A DNA stretch of 64,000 nucleotides, taken from Afipia birgiae 34632. Lineage in GTDB: Bacteria > Pseudomonadota > Alphaproteobacteria > Rhizobiales > Xanthobacteraceae. The position numbers and the translations under genes were made by a program. Shown here in pieces: positions 25,377 to 33,900 of the stretch. Every line of letters starts with the position of its first letter. The stretch's first letter is position 1. Below the pieces are notes generated by a model. That model saw only the letters and a program-made list of their open reading frames with translations, was not told the origin of the DNA and searched no databases. The stretch covers positions 229,084-293,083 of the forward strand of contig NZ_HG326654.1 in assembly GCF_000308295.2 (NCBI RefSeq), written 5' to 3'.

Positions 25377-26450
25377 TCAGCCGACGCCCGTGATGCCGCG
25401 CCGGAGGCGCATCACGTAACCGATCACCTCGGCGACGGCATGATAGTGCTCGACCGGAATCTCGTCGTCGATCTCGACGCTCGCATGCAGCGCGCGGGCC
25501 AGCGGCACGTTTTCAACAATCGGAATGTTGTTGGCCGTCGCGATTTCCCTGATCTTGAGGGCGAGCACGTCGATACCCTTGGCGACGCAGACCGGCGCGG
25601 GCATGCCGCGATCGTATTTCAGCGCCACCGCGTAGTGCGTCGGGTTGGTGATGATCACCGAAGCGGTCGGAACCGCAGCCATCATGCGCTTCTTCATGCG
25701 CGCATGGCGAATCTGCCGGATGCGCCCCTTGATGTGCGGATCGCCTTCGGACTGCTTGTATTCTTCCTTGATCTCTTCCAGCGACATCTTCTGCCGCTCG
25801 AACCACTGCCGGTACTGGAAGAAATAATCGAGCGCGGCCACCACCGCGAGCATCGCCACCACCGTTCCCATCAGTTGAACGGAGATGGTTTTGGTAACTG
25901 TCAGGATCGCCATCGGATCGAACCGGACCATGGCGTCGAGGCGGTGCCGCTCCGGCCACAAAATCAGAACCATCACCACGCTGAGCGCAACAACCTTGAA
26001 CACACCCTTGAGGAAGTTCGCGCCCGCCTGCTTGCCGAACAGGCGTGCGAAGCCGGCCGCCGGCGAAATCTTGCTGAATTTCGGGCTCAACGGCTCCGTC
26101 GAGAACACCAGCCGATGCTGGATCAGATTGCTGCCGATGCCCGCTATCAGCAACAGCAGGAACGGGACGCCGAGAACGCCGATCAGCATCAGCTCGATCT
26201 GGCTGAGCAGCGACAGCAGGCCCGGACCGTCGACGCGAATCTGATGCATGTTCATCAACAGGTTGCGCATCGGCACCTCGATGCCCTTGCTGATCGATCC
26301 CGAGAACGACGTCAGCAGCAGCGTCGACGCCGCGATCACGAACCAGGTGTTGACCTCCTGGCTCTTGGCGACGTCGCCCTTCTCCAACGCATCATCGAGA
26401 CGTTTTTGCGTCGGGTCCTGTGTCTTGGATTCCTTGTCATCGTCGGCCAT
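25377..26450 (-). CDS. flhB: Flagellar export gate protein FlhB
   Basis: A 357-residue export-apparatus protein with four membrane helices in the N-terminal half and a cytoplasmic autocleavage domain. The cleavage site NPTHY is intact at about residues 269-273 (TASVIITNPTHYAVALKY). FlhB switches the exporter from rod/hook to filament substrates. It begins MADDDKESKTQDPTQKRLDD, a typical FlhB start. It ends the run flgB-flgC-fliE-fliQ-fliR-flhB and begins 13 bases after fliR ends. Confidence 0.97.
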   Translation of the reverse strand: MADDDKESKTQDPTQKRLDDALEKGDVAKSQEVNTWFVIAASTLLLTSFSGSISKGIEVPMRNLLMNMHQIRVDGPGLLSLLSQIELMLIGVLGVPFLLLLIAGIGSNLIQHRLVFSTEPLSPKFSKISPAAGFARLFGKQAGANFLKGVFKVVALSVVMVLILWPERHRLDAMVRFDPMAILTVTKTISVQLMGTVVAMLAVVAALDYFFQYRQWFERQKMSLEEIKEEYKQSEGDPHIKGRIRQIRHARMKKRMMAAVPTASVIITNPTHYAVALKYDRGMPAPVCVAKGIDVLALKIREIATANNIPIVENVPLARALHASVEIDDEIPVEHYHAVAEVIGYVMRLRRGITGVG

Positions 26451-26463
26451 GCCCTGCCCTCAG

Positions 26464-27231
26464 TCAGCGTGGAGCAAGTTCGTGGAGGACGCCGCCGAAG
26501 TACTCGAGGTAGGTGCCCATCATGGTGCCGAGGATCGCCGCCAGGATCAGGAAACCCGCCAGAATCGAAAGCGGCACGCCGACGAAATAGACCTGCATCT
26601 GCGGCATCAGCCGGGCCAGCACGCCGAGGCCGAGGTTGAACACCAAGCCAAACACAATGAACGGTGCGGACAACTGGATACCGATCTTGAATGCCGTCGC
26701 AAAAGCGCGGGTGGCCAGCGCCGCCACGTCGCCGCTCGACATCAGTTCGCCCGGTGCGAACACCTTGTAGCTCTCGCTCAATGCCGCGATCATGAGATGA
26801 TGCATATCGGTGGCGAACAGCAGCGTCAGTCCGAGCAGGGTCAGGAAATTGGACAGCAGCGCGCCCTGCTGGCCCTGCGTCGGATCGACAGTGGTCACGA
26901 AACCGAGGCCGAGTTGCTGGGCGATGACCGAGCCCGCGACCGACAGCGCCGACAGTGTCACGCGCGCGGTGGCGCCGAGCACCACGCCGATGATGATTTC
27001 ATGGACCATCAGCACCAACAGCGGCGCCATCGACGTCATGCTGACATTATAAGCGTTGCGATGCATCGGCAGGATGATGAGCGTCAGCGCCAGCGCGATC
27101 GCAAGGCGGACCCGGACCGGGATGTTGGCTTCGCCGAATCCGGGCAGCAGCATCACCATGGCGCCGATGCGGGCGAACACCAGCATGAAGGCCGCGGCGA
27201 GCGCCGGAAGCAGCGAGATATCGATACGCAT
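26464..27231 (-). CDS. fliR: Flagellar export gate protein FliR
   Basis: A 255-residue integral membrane protein with six helices, part of the FliP5-FliQ4-FliR1 export gate. Recognisable segments are VFARIGAMVMLLPGFGEANI, PVRVRLAIALALTLI and LAPFIVFGLVFNLGLGVLAR-like runs near the C terminus. The length matches the family. It lies 71 bases after fliQ and 13 bases before flhB, the usual fliQ-fliR-flhB order. Confidence 0.96.
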   Translation of the reverse strand: MRIDISLLPALAAAFMLVFARIGAMVMLLPGFGEANIPVRVRLAIALALTLIILPMHRNAYNVSMTSMAPLLVLMVHEIIIGVVLGATARVTLSALSVAGSVIAQQLGLGFVTTVDPTQGQQGALLSNFLTLLGLTLLFATDMHHLMIAALSESYKVFAPGELMSSGDVAALATRAFATAFKIGIQLSAPFIVFGLVFNLGLGVLARLMPQMQVYFVGVPLSILAGFLILAAILGTMMGTYLEYFGGVLHELAPR

Positions 27232-27302
27232 GGAAGACTTGCCCCGCGAAGACCTGCCCCGCCCCTGAACGCCGTGTCCCTGAACAAGTCCTGAACCATG
27301 CG

Positions 27303-27566
27303 CTACCCGCCGATGATTCGCGACGATATCCGCAGCATCTGGCTGTGCATCGCGTCGGCCATGAATGGCAGCGCCAGTATCAATGTAACGAATATCGCCA
27401 GAATCTTGGGCACGAACACCAGCGACTGTTCCTGAATTTGCGTCAGGGCCTGCACCAGCGAAATCACGACGCCGACCACGAGGCCGACGACCAAGAGCGG
27501 TGACGACACCTTCACGATGGTCCAGATCGCATCGCGCGAGACGTCGAGAACTTCAGCACCTGTCAT
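27303..27566 (-). CDS. fliQ: Flagellar export gate protein FliQ
   Basis: An 87-residue, two-helix membrane protein. The family pattern is clear: DAIWTIVKVSSPLLVVGLVV, VISLVQALTQIQEQSLVFVP and KILAIFVTLILALPFM. It forms the outer part of the export gate. It lies between fliE (separated by a 104-base REP pair) and fliR. Confidence 0.97.
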   Translation of the reverse strand: MTGAEVLDVSRDAIWTIVKVSSPLLVVGLVVGVVISLVQALTQIQEQSLVFVPKILAIFVTLILALPFMADAMHSQMLRISSRIIGG

Positions 27567-27607
27567 TTCAATCCCCTGCCCGCGGGCGTGTCACGTTGCA
27601 AACTTCT

Positions 27608-27708
27608 CATCCTTCGAGGCTCGCGCTGCTCGCACCTCAGGATGACGCTCTTTCTGTTTCCGTCGCCCTGAGGTGTCGTAGCGAAGCGAAGGCCTCGAAG
27701 GGCGACGG
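27608..27708. repeat. Inverted REP pair between fliE and fliQ
   Basis: CATCCTTCGAGGCTCGCG opens the left copy (27608-27647) and CGTCGCCCTGAGGTGTCGTA the right copy (27661-27708), whose complement resembles the left. Such 'CCTTCGAG...CCTGAGG' palindromes are common intergenic elements in Bradyrhizobiaceae. It splits the flgBC-fliE genes from fliQR-flhB and may attenuate or stabilise the transcript. Confidence 0.8.
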
Positions 27709-27712
27709 AAAA

Positions 27713-28033
27713 TCAGATCGGCATCCGCATGATGTCTTCGTAGGACTGGATCACGCGATCGCGCACCGATACTAGCGTCGAGACCGCGACGTCAGTTTCG
27801 GCCACCGCCGTCACCACATCCATGACGTTGGCCTTGCCCTGCGCCATCGAGATGGTCTGCGCATCGGACTTGCGGCCGGCGTCCATGACGTTGCCGAGCG
27901 TTTCCTTGAGCAGCGCGCCGAACGACACGCCGCCGGCATCCCCGGCCTTGGCGCCGCCCGCGGCTCCGCCTGCAGAATCCATGATTTTGGCAAGGCTTGC
28001 ATAGGCATTGGCGGCGACTGATGGCGAAGCCAT
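27713..28033 (-). CDS. fliE: Flagellar hook-basal body protein FliE
   Basis: A 106-residue protein linking the MS ring and the export gate to the rod. The C-terminal family signature is present (QGKANVMDVVTAVAETDVAV, VSVRDRVIQSYEDIMRMPI), preceded by a flexible Gly/Ala-rich start (ILQ-type SAGGAAGGAKAGDAGG). It lies 16 bases after flgC, as is standard in alphaproteobacteria. There is no signal peptide; the protein leaves through the flagellar exporter. Confidence 0.96.
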   Translation of the reverse strand: MASPSVAANAYASLAKIMDSAGGAAGGAKAGDAGGVSFGALLKETLGNVMDAGRKSDAQTISMAQGKANVMDVVTAVAETDVAVSTLVSVRDRVIQSYEDIMRMPI

Positions 28034-28049
28034 GAGTTAGTTCTCCTTG

Positions 28050-28472
28050 TCAGGCCTTGAGAATGTCGAGGGTGCGCTGGATCATGCGGCGCGTGGCGGA
28101 GATGACGTTGAGGTTGGCTTCGTAGGACCGCTGTGCCTCGCGCATGTCGGTCATTTCGACCAGCGAGTTCACGTTGGGATATTTGACGTTGCCGTTGGCA
28201 TCGGCCACCGGATTGCCCGGCTCGTGCTTGATGCGGAAGTCGGAAGTGTCGGGCTTGACCTTGCCGAGGGTCACCACCCGCGAATCGAGCGTGCGGTCCA
28301 GTTCCGACGAGAACGTCGGCACCTTGCGGCGATACGGATCGCCGCCCGCGGTCTTGGCCGTAGAATCCGCATTGGCGATGTTTTCCGAAATCACCCGCAT
28401 CCGTCCGGCCTGTGCGCGCAGGCCCGACGTCGCGATGCCCATCGACCGTGAAAAATCGTTGCCTTCGCTCAT
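28050..28472 (-). CDS. flgC: Flagellar proximal rod protein FlgC
   Basis: A 140-residue rod protein. The N terminus has the rod/hook signature SGLRAQAGRMRVISENIANA, and the C terminus ends in the conserved helix RSYEANLNVISATRRMIQRT. The length is typical. It follows flgB by 29 bases and precedes fliE, so it belongs to the CtrA-box-headed operon starting at 28912. Confidence 0.97.
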   Translation of the reverse strand: MSEGNDFSRSMGIATSGLRAQAGRMRVISENIANADSTAKTAGGDPYRRKVPTFSSELDRTLDSRVVTLGKVKPDTSDFRIKHEPGNPVADANGNVKYPNVNSLVEMTDMREAQRSYEANLNVISATRRMIQRTLDILKA

Positions 28473-28501
28473 GCAGTTGCTCCCTTAAGCGCAGTCATGT
28501 G

Positions 28502-28912
28502 TCAGCGCTTCCCGATCGCGGTCTTCAGCAACCCGAGGCTGCGGGAGTAGAGCGCGGTCACCGCCGCGTAGTCTCCCTGGTTGGCAGACACCTTCAGCAT
28601 CTCGTCCTCGAGATTGACGGCGTTGCCCGCCGGCCGGGTCGCGTAGCCACCGCGGTTGTGCGAGTTGAAACTGTCGCCGGTCCCCGCCCCCTGGATGTGG
28701 CCGGCACTCGTGCGCACCATGGAGAGCGAGGGCATATTGCCGGTCACGGGCCCGGTTCCGCTCGCATCGAACTTCGGCTCCACCAGATCGCGCGGCTTGA
28801 AGTTCGGCGTGTCGGAGTTCGAGACGTTTTCGGCAAGCACGCGCTGGCGCTCCTGATGCCACTGCATCTTGGTGCGAAGCACGGACAACATAGGAAGATC
28901 GGTGATTGCCAT
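28502..28912 (-). CDS. flgB: Flagellar proximal rod protein FlgB
   Basis: A 136-residue rod protein beginning MAITDLPMLSVLRTKMQWHQ, with the rod motif RVLAENVSNSDTPNFKPRDL. The C-terminal segment LKVSANQGDYAAVTALYSRS is also typical. It is the first gene of the minus-strand run to flhB. A consensus-type CtrA box lies about 65 bases upstream on the coding strand (28977-28991). Confidence 0.96.
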   Translation of the reverse strand: MAITDLPMLSVLRTKMQWHQERQRVLAENVSNSDTPNFKPRDLVEPKFDASGTGPVTGNMPSLSMVRTSAGHIQGAGTGDSFNSHNRGGYATRPAGNAVNLEDEMLKVSANQGDYAAVTALYSRSLGLLKTAIGKR

Positions 28913-28976
28913 CGGCCTGCTCCGCCCTGAGACCCGAAGCGGCGCTTCAGGTAGGCAGAATTTGCCGTGTGTATGG

Positions 28977-28991
28977 TTAATAAGGGGTTAA
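28977..28991 (-). promoter_or_regulatory. CtrA-type box before flgB
   Basis: The minus strand reads TTAACCCCTTATTAAC, an exact TTAA-N7-TTAAC match to the Caulobacter CtrA consensus. It lies in the 324-base gap between flgB and the divergent fliO gene, nearer flgB. The rest of this gap (28913-29236) holds no gene; I see no sigma-54 type promoter in it. Confidence 0.7.
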
Positions 28992-29236
28992 GAGCGCCCC
29001 TGACCCACTTTCGCCATGAATTGCCTTCAACCGGACAAGTCATTGAAGTTCCGGCACAACGCGTCTTTAAGGCCGGTGAACTTTTTCGGACAACAGGGTC
29101 GCGGACGGCAGCATTTGCCTTCGCGTATTAACGGATCAGTCAAACTTCGCGTCCAATTCGTCGCAAGCCGCTTGTTTCGCGGCCAGTGACCTGCGAATCT
29201 GGCATAGATGCGAGTAATGTTTGACGGGGACAGGAC

Positions 29237-30217
29237 ATGTCGCAAACGCTTTGGTTCTTCATCGCCTTCGTCATCGTACTAGCGCTGATCGGAGTTGCAG
29301 CCTGGTTGGTGCGCCGGTTCGGCGGAAGCAGCCTCGGCGGCTCCGGCGCCAGCCGGGGGCGCATGCCGCGGCTTGCCGTCATCGACGCCGCAGCGGTCGA
29401 TGGCCGCCGCAGGCTGGTGCTGGTCCGGCGCGATAACGTCGAGCACCTTCTGATGATTGGCGGCCCGGCCGATCTTGTGGTCGAACCCAACATCGTCCGC
29501 GGCATGCCACAGCAGGCTCCCCAACGGGCGCCGGCCGGAACCGAACTTCCGCCGCGTCTGGCGCCTGACACTGGATGGTCCGACAGCGAAGTCCCTCACG
29601 CCGATCCCTTTGAGCATCGCGAGCCGCCGATGCCCGAATTGCCGCCGCGCACCGCCCGTGCTCCTTATTCCGACGATGCCCGCCGCTCCACGCTGCCGGA
29701 TCGCCACAGCCCCGATACGATTCCAGGCTTCACGCCGGAGCCGATGATCCGGCCGGAGCCGTCGCTGCGCCCCGAGCCTGCCCTGCGCTCCGAACCGCGC
29801 GCGATCCCCCGTAGCGAACGCGCCGAGCCGCTGCCGCCCCGGATGCCGCGGTCGAGCGATGCGGGCCCGAAAGCCCCTCCGCCGCCGCCGCGCCCACCGG
29901 CGCGTCCAGCCGATTCGCTTTCGTCAGCGGATCAGAATCTTGCGGATATGGCGCAGCGGCTTGAAGCCGCCTTGCGTCGCCCTGGAGGCGAGATGCGTCT
30001 CGACGCGCCGATCGGCCCCGTTGAACGACCCGGCGCACCGCCGGTTGCACCCGAGTCGATGGGGAATCGGCCAGTCCCGCGTTCCGAAGGCACTCCGCGT
30101 CCGGCAGCGCCGCCACCGCCTCCGCCCCCACCACCGCCGCCCGCTCCAAAGGCCGCGTTCGAGAATCTCGAAGACGAGATGGCCAACCTGCTCGGCCGTC
30201 CGAAGCCTCCCGCGTGA
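29237..30217 (+). CDS. fliO: FliO-like flagellar protein with long proline-rich tail
   Basis: A 326-residue protein. One N-terminal helix (LWFFIAFVIVLALIGVAAWL) and a short FliO domain (RMPRLAVIDAAAVDGRRRLV, EHLLMIGGPADLVVEPN) occupy the first ~95 residues. The remaining ~230 are disordered and rich in Pro, Arg and Glu, including an eleven-proline run, and end with a helix-like motif FENLEDEMANLLGR. FliO assists FliP pore assembly; typical FliO proteins lack such a tail. The stop overlaps the fliP start by four bases, so translation is coupled. Confidence 0.8.
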   Translation: MSQTLWFFIAFVIVLALIGVAAWLVRRFGGSSLGGSGASRGRMPRLAVIDAAAVDGRRRLVLVRRDNVEHLLMIGGPADLVVEPNIVRGMPQQAPQRAPAGTELPPRLAPDTGWSDSEVPHADPFEHREPPMPELPPRTARAPYSDDARRSTLPDRHSPDTIPGFTPEPMIRPEPSLRPEPALRSEPRAIPRSERAEPLPPRMPRSSDAGPKAPPPPPRPPARPADSLSSADQNLADMAQRLEAALRRPGGEMRLDAPIGPVERPGAPPVAPESMGNRPVPRSEGTPRPAAPPPPPPPPPPPAPKAAFENLEDEMANLLGRPKPPA

Positions 30218-30972
30218 GATCGTCGAAACCACCGCGTAGAGTTCTATTTTTTGTCAGTCTCCTCGTCGCCGCCGGATCTCTTATCGATCCGGCGAGCGCG
30301 CAGGATATCAGCATCAATCTGGGCCAGGGCAACGGCGGGGTCACCGAGCGCGCGATCCAGCTGATTGCGCTGCTGACGGTGCTGTCGATCGCACCGTCGA
30401 TCCTGATCATGATGACATCCTTCACGCGGATCGTGGTGGTGCTGTCGCTGCTGCGCACCGCACTCGGCACTGCAACCGCGCCACCGAACTCAGTCATTAT
30501 CGCACTGGCGCTGTTCCTCACCGGCTTCGTGATGGGTCCGGTGCTGCAGAAGTCCTACGATGACGGCATCAAGCCGCTGGTCGCGAACCAGATCACCGTG
30601 GAGCAGGCATTCGAGCGCGGAACTGGCCCGCTGCGCGGGTTCATGCAGAAGAACGTCCGCGAGAAGGACCTCAAGCTGTTCATGGATCTGTCCGGCGAGC
30701 CGCCTGCCGCGTCGCCCGAACAGATGTCGCTTCGCATCCTCATTCCCGCCTTCATGATTTCCGAATTGAAGCGGGCGTTCGAGATCGGCTTCCTGCTGTT
30801 CCTGCCGTTTCTCGTCATCGACCTCGTTGTGGCGTCGGTCCTGATGTCGATGGGCATGATGATGCTGCCACCGGTTGTGGTGTCGCTGCCGTTCAAACTG
30901 ATCTTCTTCGTGCTGGTGGACGGCTGGTCGCTGGTGGCAGGCAGCCTCGTGCAAAGCTACGGCGGCGGATGA
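30214..30972 (+). CDS. fliP: Flagellar export gate protein FliP
   Basis: A 252-residue export-gate protein with an N-terminal signal-like helix (VLFFVSLLVAAGSLIDPASA) and four membrane helices. Family signatures are present: PSILIMMTSFTRIVVVLSLL, LIPAFMISELKRAFEIGFLL and MGMMMLPPVVVSLPFKLIFF. It starts with GTG at 30214, overlapping the fliO stop (GTGA). A GC-rich hairpin directly after the stop separates it from the convergent 1246-residue gene. Confidence 0.97.
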   Translation: MRSSKPPRRVLFFVSLLVAAGSLIDPASAQDISINLGQGNGGVTERAIQLIALLTVLSIAPSILIMMTSFTRIVVVLSLLRTALGTATAPPNSVIIALALFLTGFVMGPVLQKSYDDGIKPLVANQITVEQAFERGTGPLRGFMQKNVREKDLKLFMDLSGEPPAASPEQMSLRILIPAFMISELKRAFEIGFLLFLPFLVIDLVVASVLMSMGMMMLPPVVVSLPFKLIFFVLVDGWSLVAGSLVQSYGGG

Positions 30973-30992
30973 CCGCGCGTATCAGCGCGCGG
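30973..30992. terminator. Hairpin between convergent fliP and 1246-residue gene
   Basis: CCGCGCG (30973-30979) pairs with CGCGCGG (30986-30992). The loop contains the stop codon of the minus-strand gene. No strong T-run is present, so termination strength is uncertain. Confidence 0.5.
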
Positions 30993-33900
30993 CTTTGACC
31001 TTCTTCACTCCGATGATCTCCGGCAACGAGCCGGTCGGGTTCGGATCGGTCTTGATTTCCGGCGGAAGCTTCGCGCGCGCCATCGCATCGGGAAAACGGA
31101 TGCGCATCTCACGCAGGAAACCGTCGAGCGTGTCGATAGTCGCCGCCATTTTCGCGATCCGGGCAAAATCGGCGCTGTTTGCCCTCGCCGGCTTGGCGGC
31201 GAGATCGAAGGCTGCGCGGTCGTTGCCGCCGTCCATCTTCGGATTGTACTTCTCGCGGAAACGCGCAAGGCCGATGGCGTCTTCCGCCAGCGCGTAACCG
31301 ATGGCCGCGCGGATGACGTCGCTCTTCTCCGTTGCGCTCAGCGGCTGGAAATCGCGCCAGCGATCGCCGTAAAGCAATTCGATCTGCTCGGCTGACTCGC
31401 GCCAGCGCCGCGATGCCCAGTAAATGTCGGAACGCAGCCGGATCGCCTCGCGGCCGCTGACATTCGAGATGATGTCGAGCGCCAGATCATGACGGCCGAT
31501 ATCGGTCTGCGCGCGGGCTTCCAGCAAAAGACGCTGCTGGCGGATTTCGCCGGCCAGATCCGCGATCCGCGTGGTGCGTAGCGCCGCGATAGCGCGCTCC
31601 GGCTTGCGGTTCATCAGGTAGACCATTGCCAGTCTTGATGCGACCTGCGCCCGGGCGGAGCCCTCCAGCCGGTGATCGATCTGGTATTGCAGCAGTTGGC
31701 TGGCCTGATCGAGCAGATCGACCCCGACGAGACGATCAGCCAGACGCCGGATCATTTCGTCGCCGCGGCGGCCAATCGGCGTCAGATCGCGGAACTCGTA
31801 AAACATCGCCAGCGCTTCGACCGGCTGAAGGTCGTCGCCCTTGGTGCCGTTGTAGATCTGTTCAAACAGCACCGACGCCTCGTCCTGCAACTTGCGCGAT
31901 GCTTCGGAGTTCGGCTCCAGCTGGATCGCACGGAACGCCGCCGCGAAGGTTTCCGGATAACGCGCTTTCGCGGCATAGAGCCGGGTCAACATGCTGAGCG
32001 TCTTGACCTCGGTGGAATCGCCGCGCCATGTCGCCGCAAGAACTTCGAGATCACGCTGCGCGTCGTCGTCGGTGATCTCCTCGCGCTTCTGGCGCAGGGC
32101 AATCTCGCGAACCTTGGCTTCGGAGGCGGCCGGGCGATCTTCCGATCCGGCGGCGGCCGCGAACGCGGCCAGTGCGTCCTGATCGCGGCCCAGCGCTTCG
32201 GCCAGGCGTCCGCGCAGAACAGCTATCGACGCGGCCTGATTGGGACCGGCGCCAAGAACTTCGAGATCGTCGCTGCGCACCGTCGCGCCCGGATAATCCC
32301 TCACCTCCAGCGATGCCCGAAATGCCTCAGCGACAACAATGCGCTGCAGATCGACCGGCAGGGCCGTAATCGCGAATTCGACGTTCTTGAATTTCTCGCG
32401 CGCGTCCGCCCACTTCTGCAGCCGTGCCAATGCGAGCGCTTTCCAAAGCTGGGAATCGATATTGACGGCAACGGCGGGATTGGCGAGATCGGCGAGCGCA
32501 AGCTCGGAGCGGCCAGCCAGGGTGCTGGCGACCGCATGAACCGTCAATGCCGCAGCGTCCTCCTCGCCGGGTTTGACCTCGGCAAGGGCCAGATCGAGAA
32601 TCCCCTTCGCCTCGACGTTCATGCCGCGCGCCAGATAAAATCGCGCAAGATCGACATGCGCAGGCATGCGCGCAGACCCCGTCGCCATCGAAGCGGCGGT
32701 CAGCAGCTTGTTGCGGGTGGGAATGAACTCCGCATTCTGAAAGGTGCGCCATTCGGTGACATCGAACACCGGACGAACGACCGACGTCGCGCGATCCGGC
32801 GCAGTCATTGCCGTCGACAGCGTCAGGCCGCCGGGCCGGGATAGGATCAGCGTGTCGGACGAAATGCCCGCGGTCAGATCGTCCGACTTTTGCTGGACGA
32901 CGACGCCGTGAATGGATTCGAGCAGCGCGAATTCTACAAAATCCTGGCGCTTCATGAAACCGCGCGCCGGTCCACCGGCCGTCATTACCAGCAGAACATC
33001 GCCGGCATCGGGATCGCTGAAGCGGTGAACCTGTCCAGGCTTCGCGAGGCTGACGCCGACACTCGCGCGACTGGGATCGGCCATGTTGCGCGTGGCGCTC
33101 AACGGTTGCGGCGGCGATTGCGCCTTGTCGGCAAGGATAAGGGTCCAGGCCCGCTCGTCACCGACCACGGTGGCAAGCTGCGGACGGTTCAGCCGGATCT
33201 GAAGGGCACGGCCTTTCGGCAGATCGACCGGGATCGCGTCGGCGACGATCCATGAGCCTTCACGCTTGATCGCGCGGGCGTCGATCGGCTGATCGGTGTC
33301 GAACACCAGCCAGATCGAATCGGAGCGGCGAAACACTGCCGCGGGCGTCGGGCTGGTGAACGGAAATGTCAGGCGGAAGTCGTCGCTGGTGAGCCGTGCG
33401 TCCACGGTCACGCCTGCTGCGGGCGTCATCGCAGGACGATCCGGCTGAGGTGCCTTGGCTGGTACCGACGGCGGCGATGCCGCAGGCATTTTCGCTGGCG
33501 CATCCACAGCGGCGGCCACGACCGGCGCGGTCGCGGAAGGCGCGGTGATCTCAGGCTTGGGGGGAGTCGCTTCCGCCTTCACGTCAGCAACAGGCGGCTT
33601 GTTATCGGAAGGCTTGTTGTCCGAGAGCTTGGCGTCTGATGTTTTGGCCTCAGGCGGAGCAATCTCGGAAGATTTGGCGTCAGGAGATTTGGCCTCTGGA
33701 GATTTCACCTCGGATTGCACCGTGTCGGCCGGCTTCGCCATCTGCTGCGCGATCTGCTGGGACGTCGGCGGTACGATTTCGACGGCCTTGTCGGCAGGCG
33801 TCGACAGAGCCTTCGGAAGCGACCTGGCCGCTTTCGATTTCTGCCCCTGCTCGAACGCAACGTCGACGACGTAATTCTTCTCCTCGCGGAACGCGTGGAC

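Noticed and set aside
33590-33720. CRISPR-like short repeats
   Set aside because: The periodic pattern is in frame and encodes the KSPEAKSPDAK-type linker of the 1246-residue protein. Spacing and sequence are irregular and no cas gene is present.
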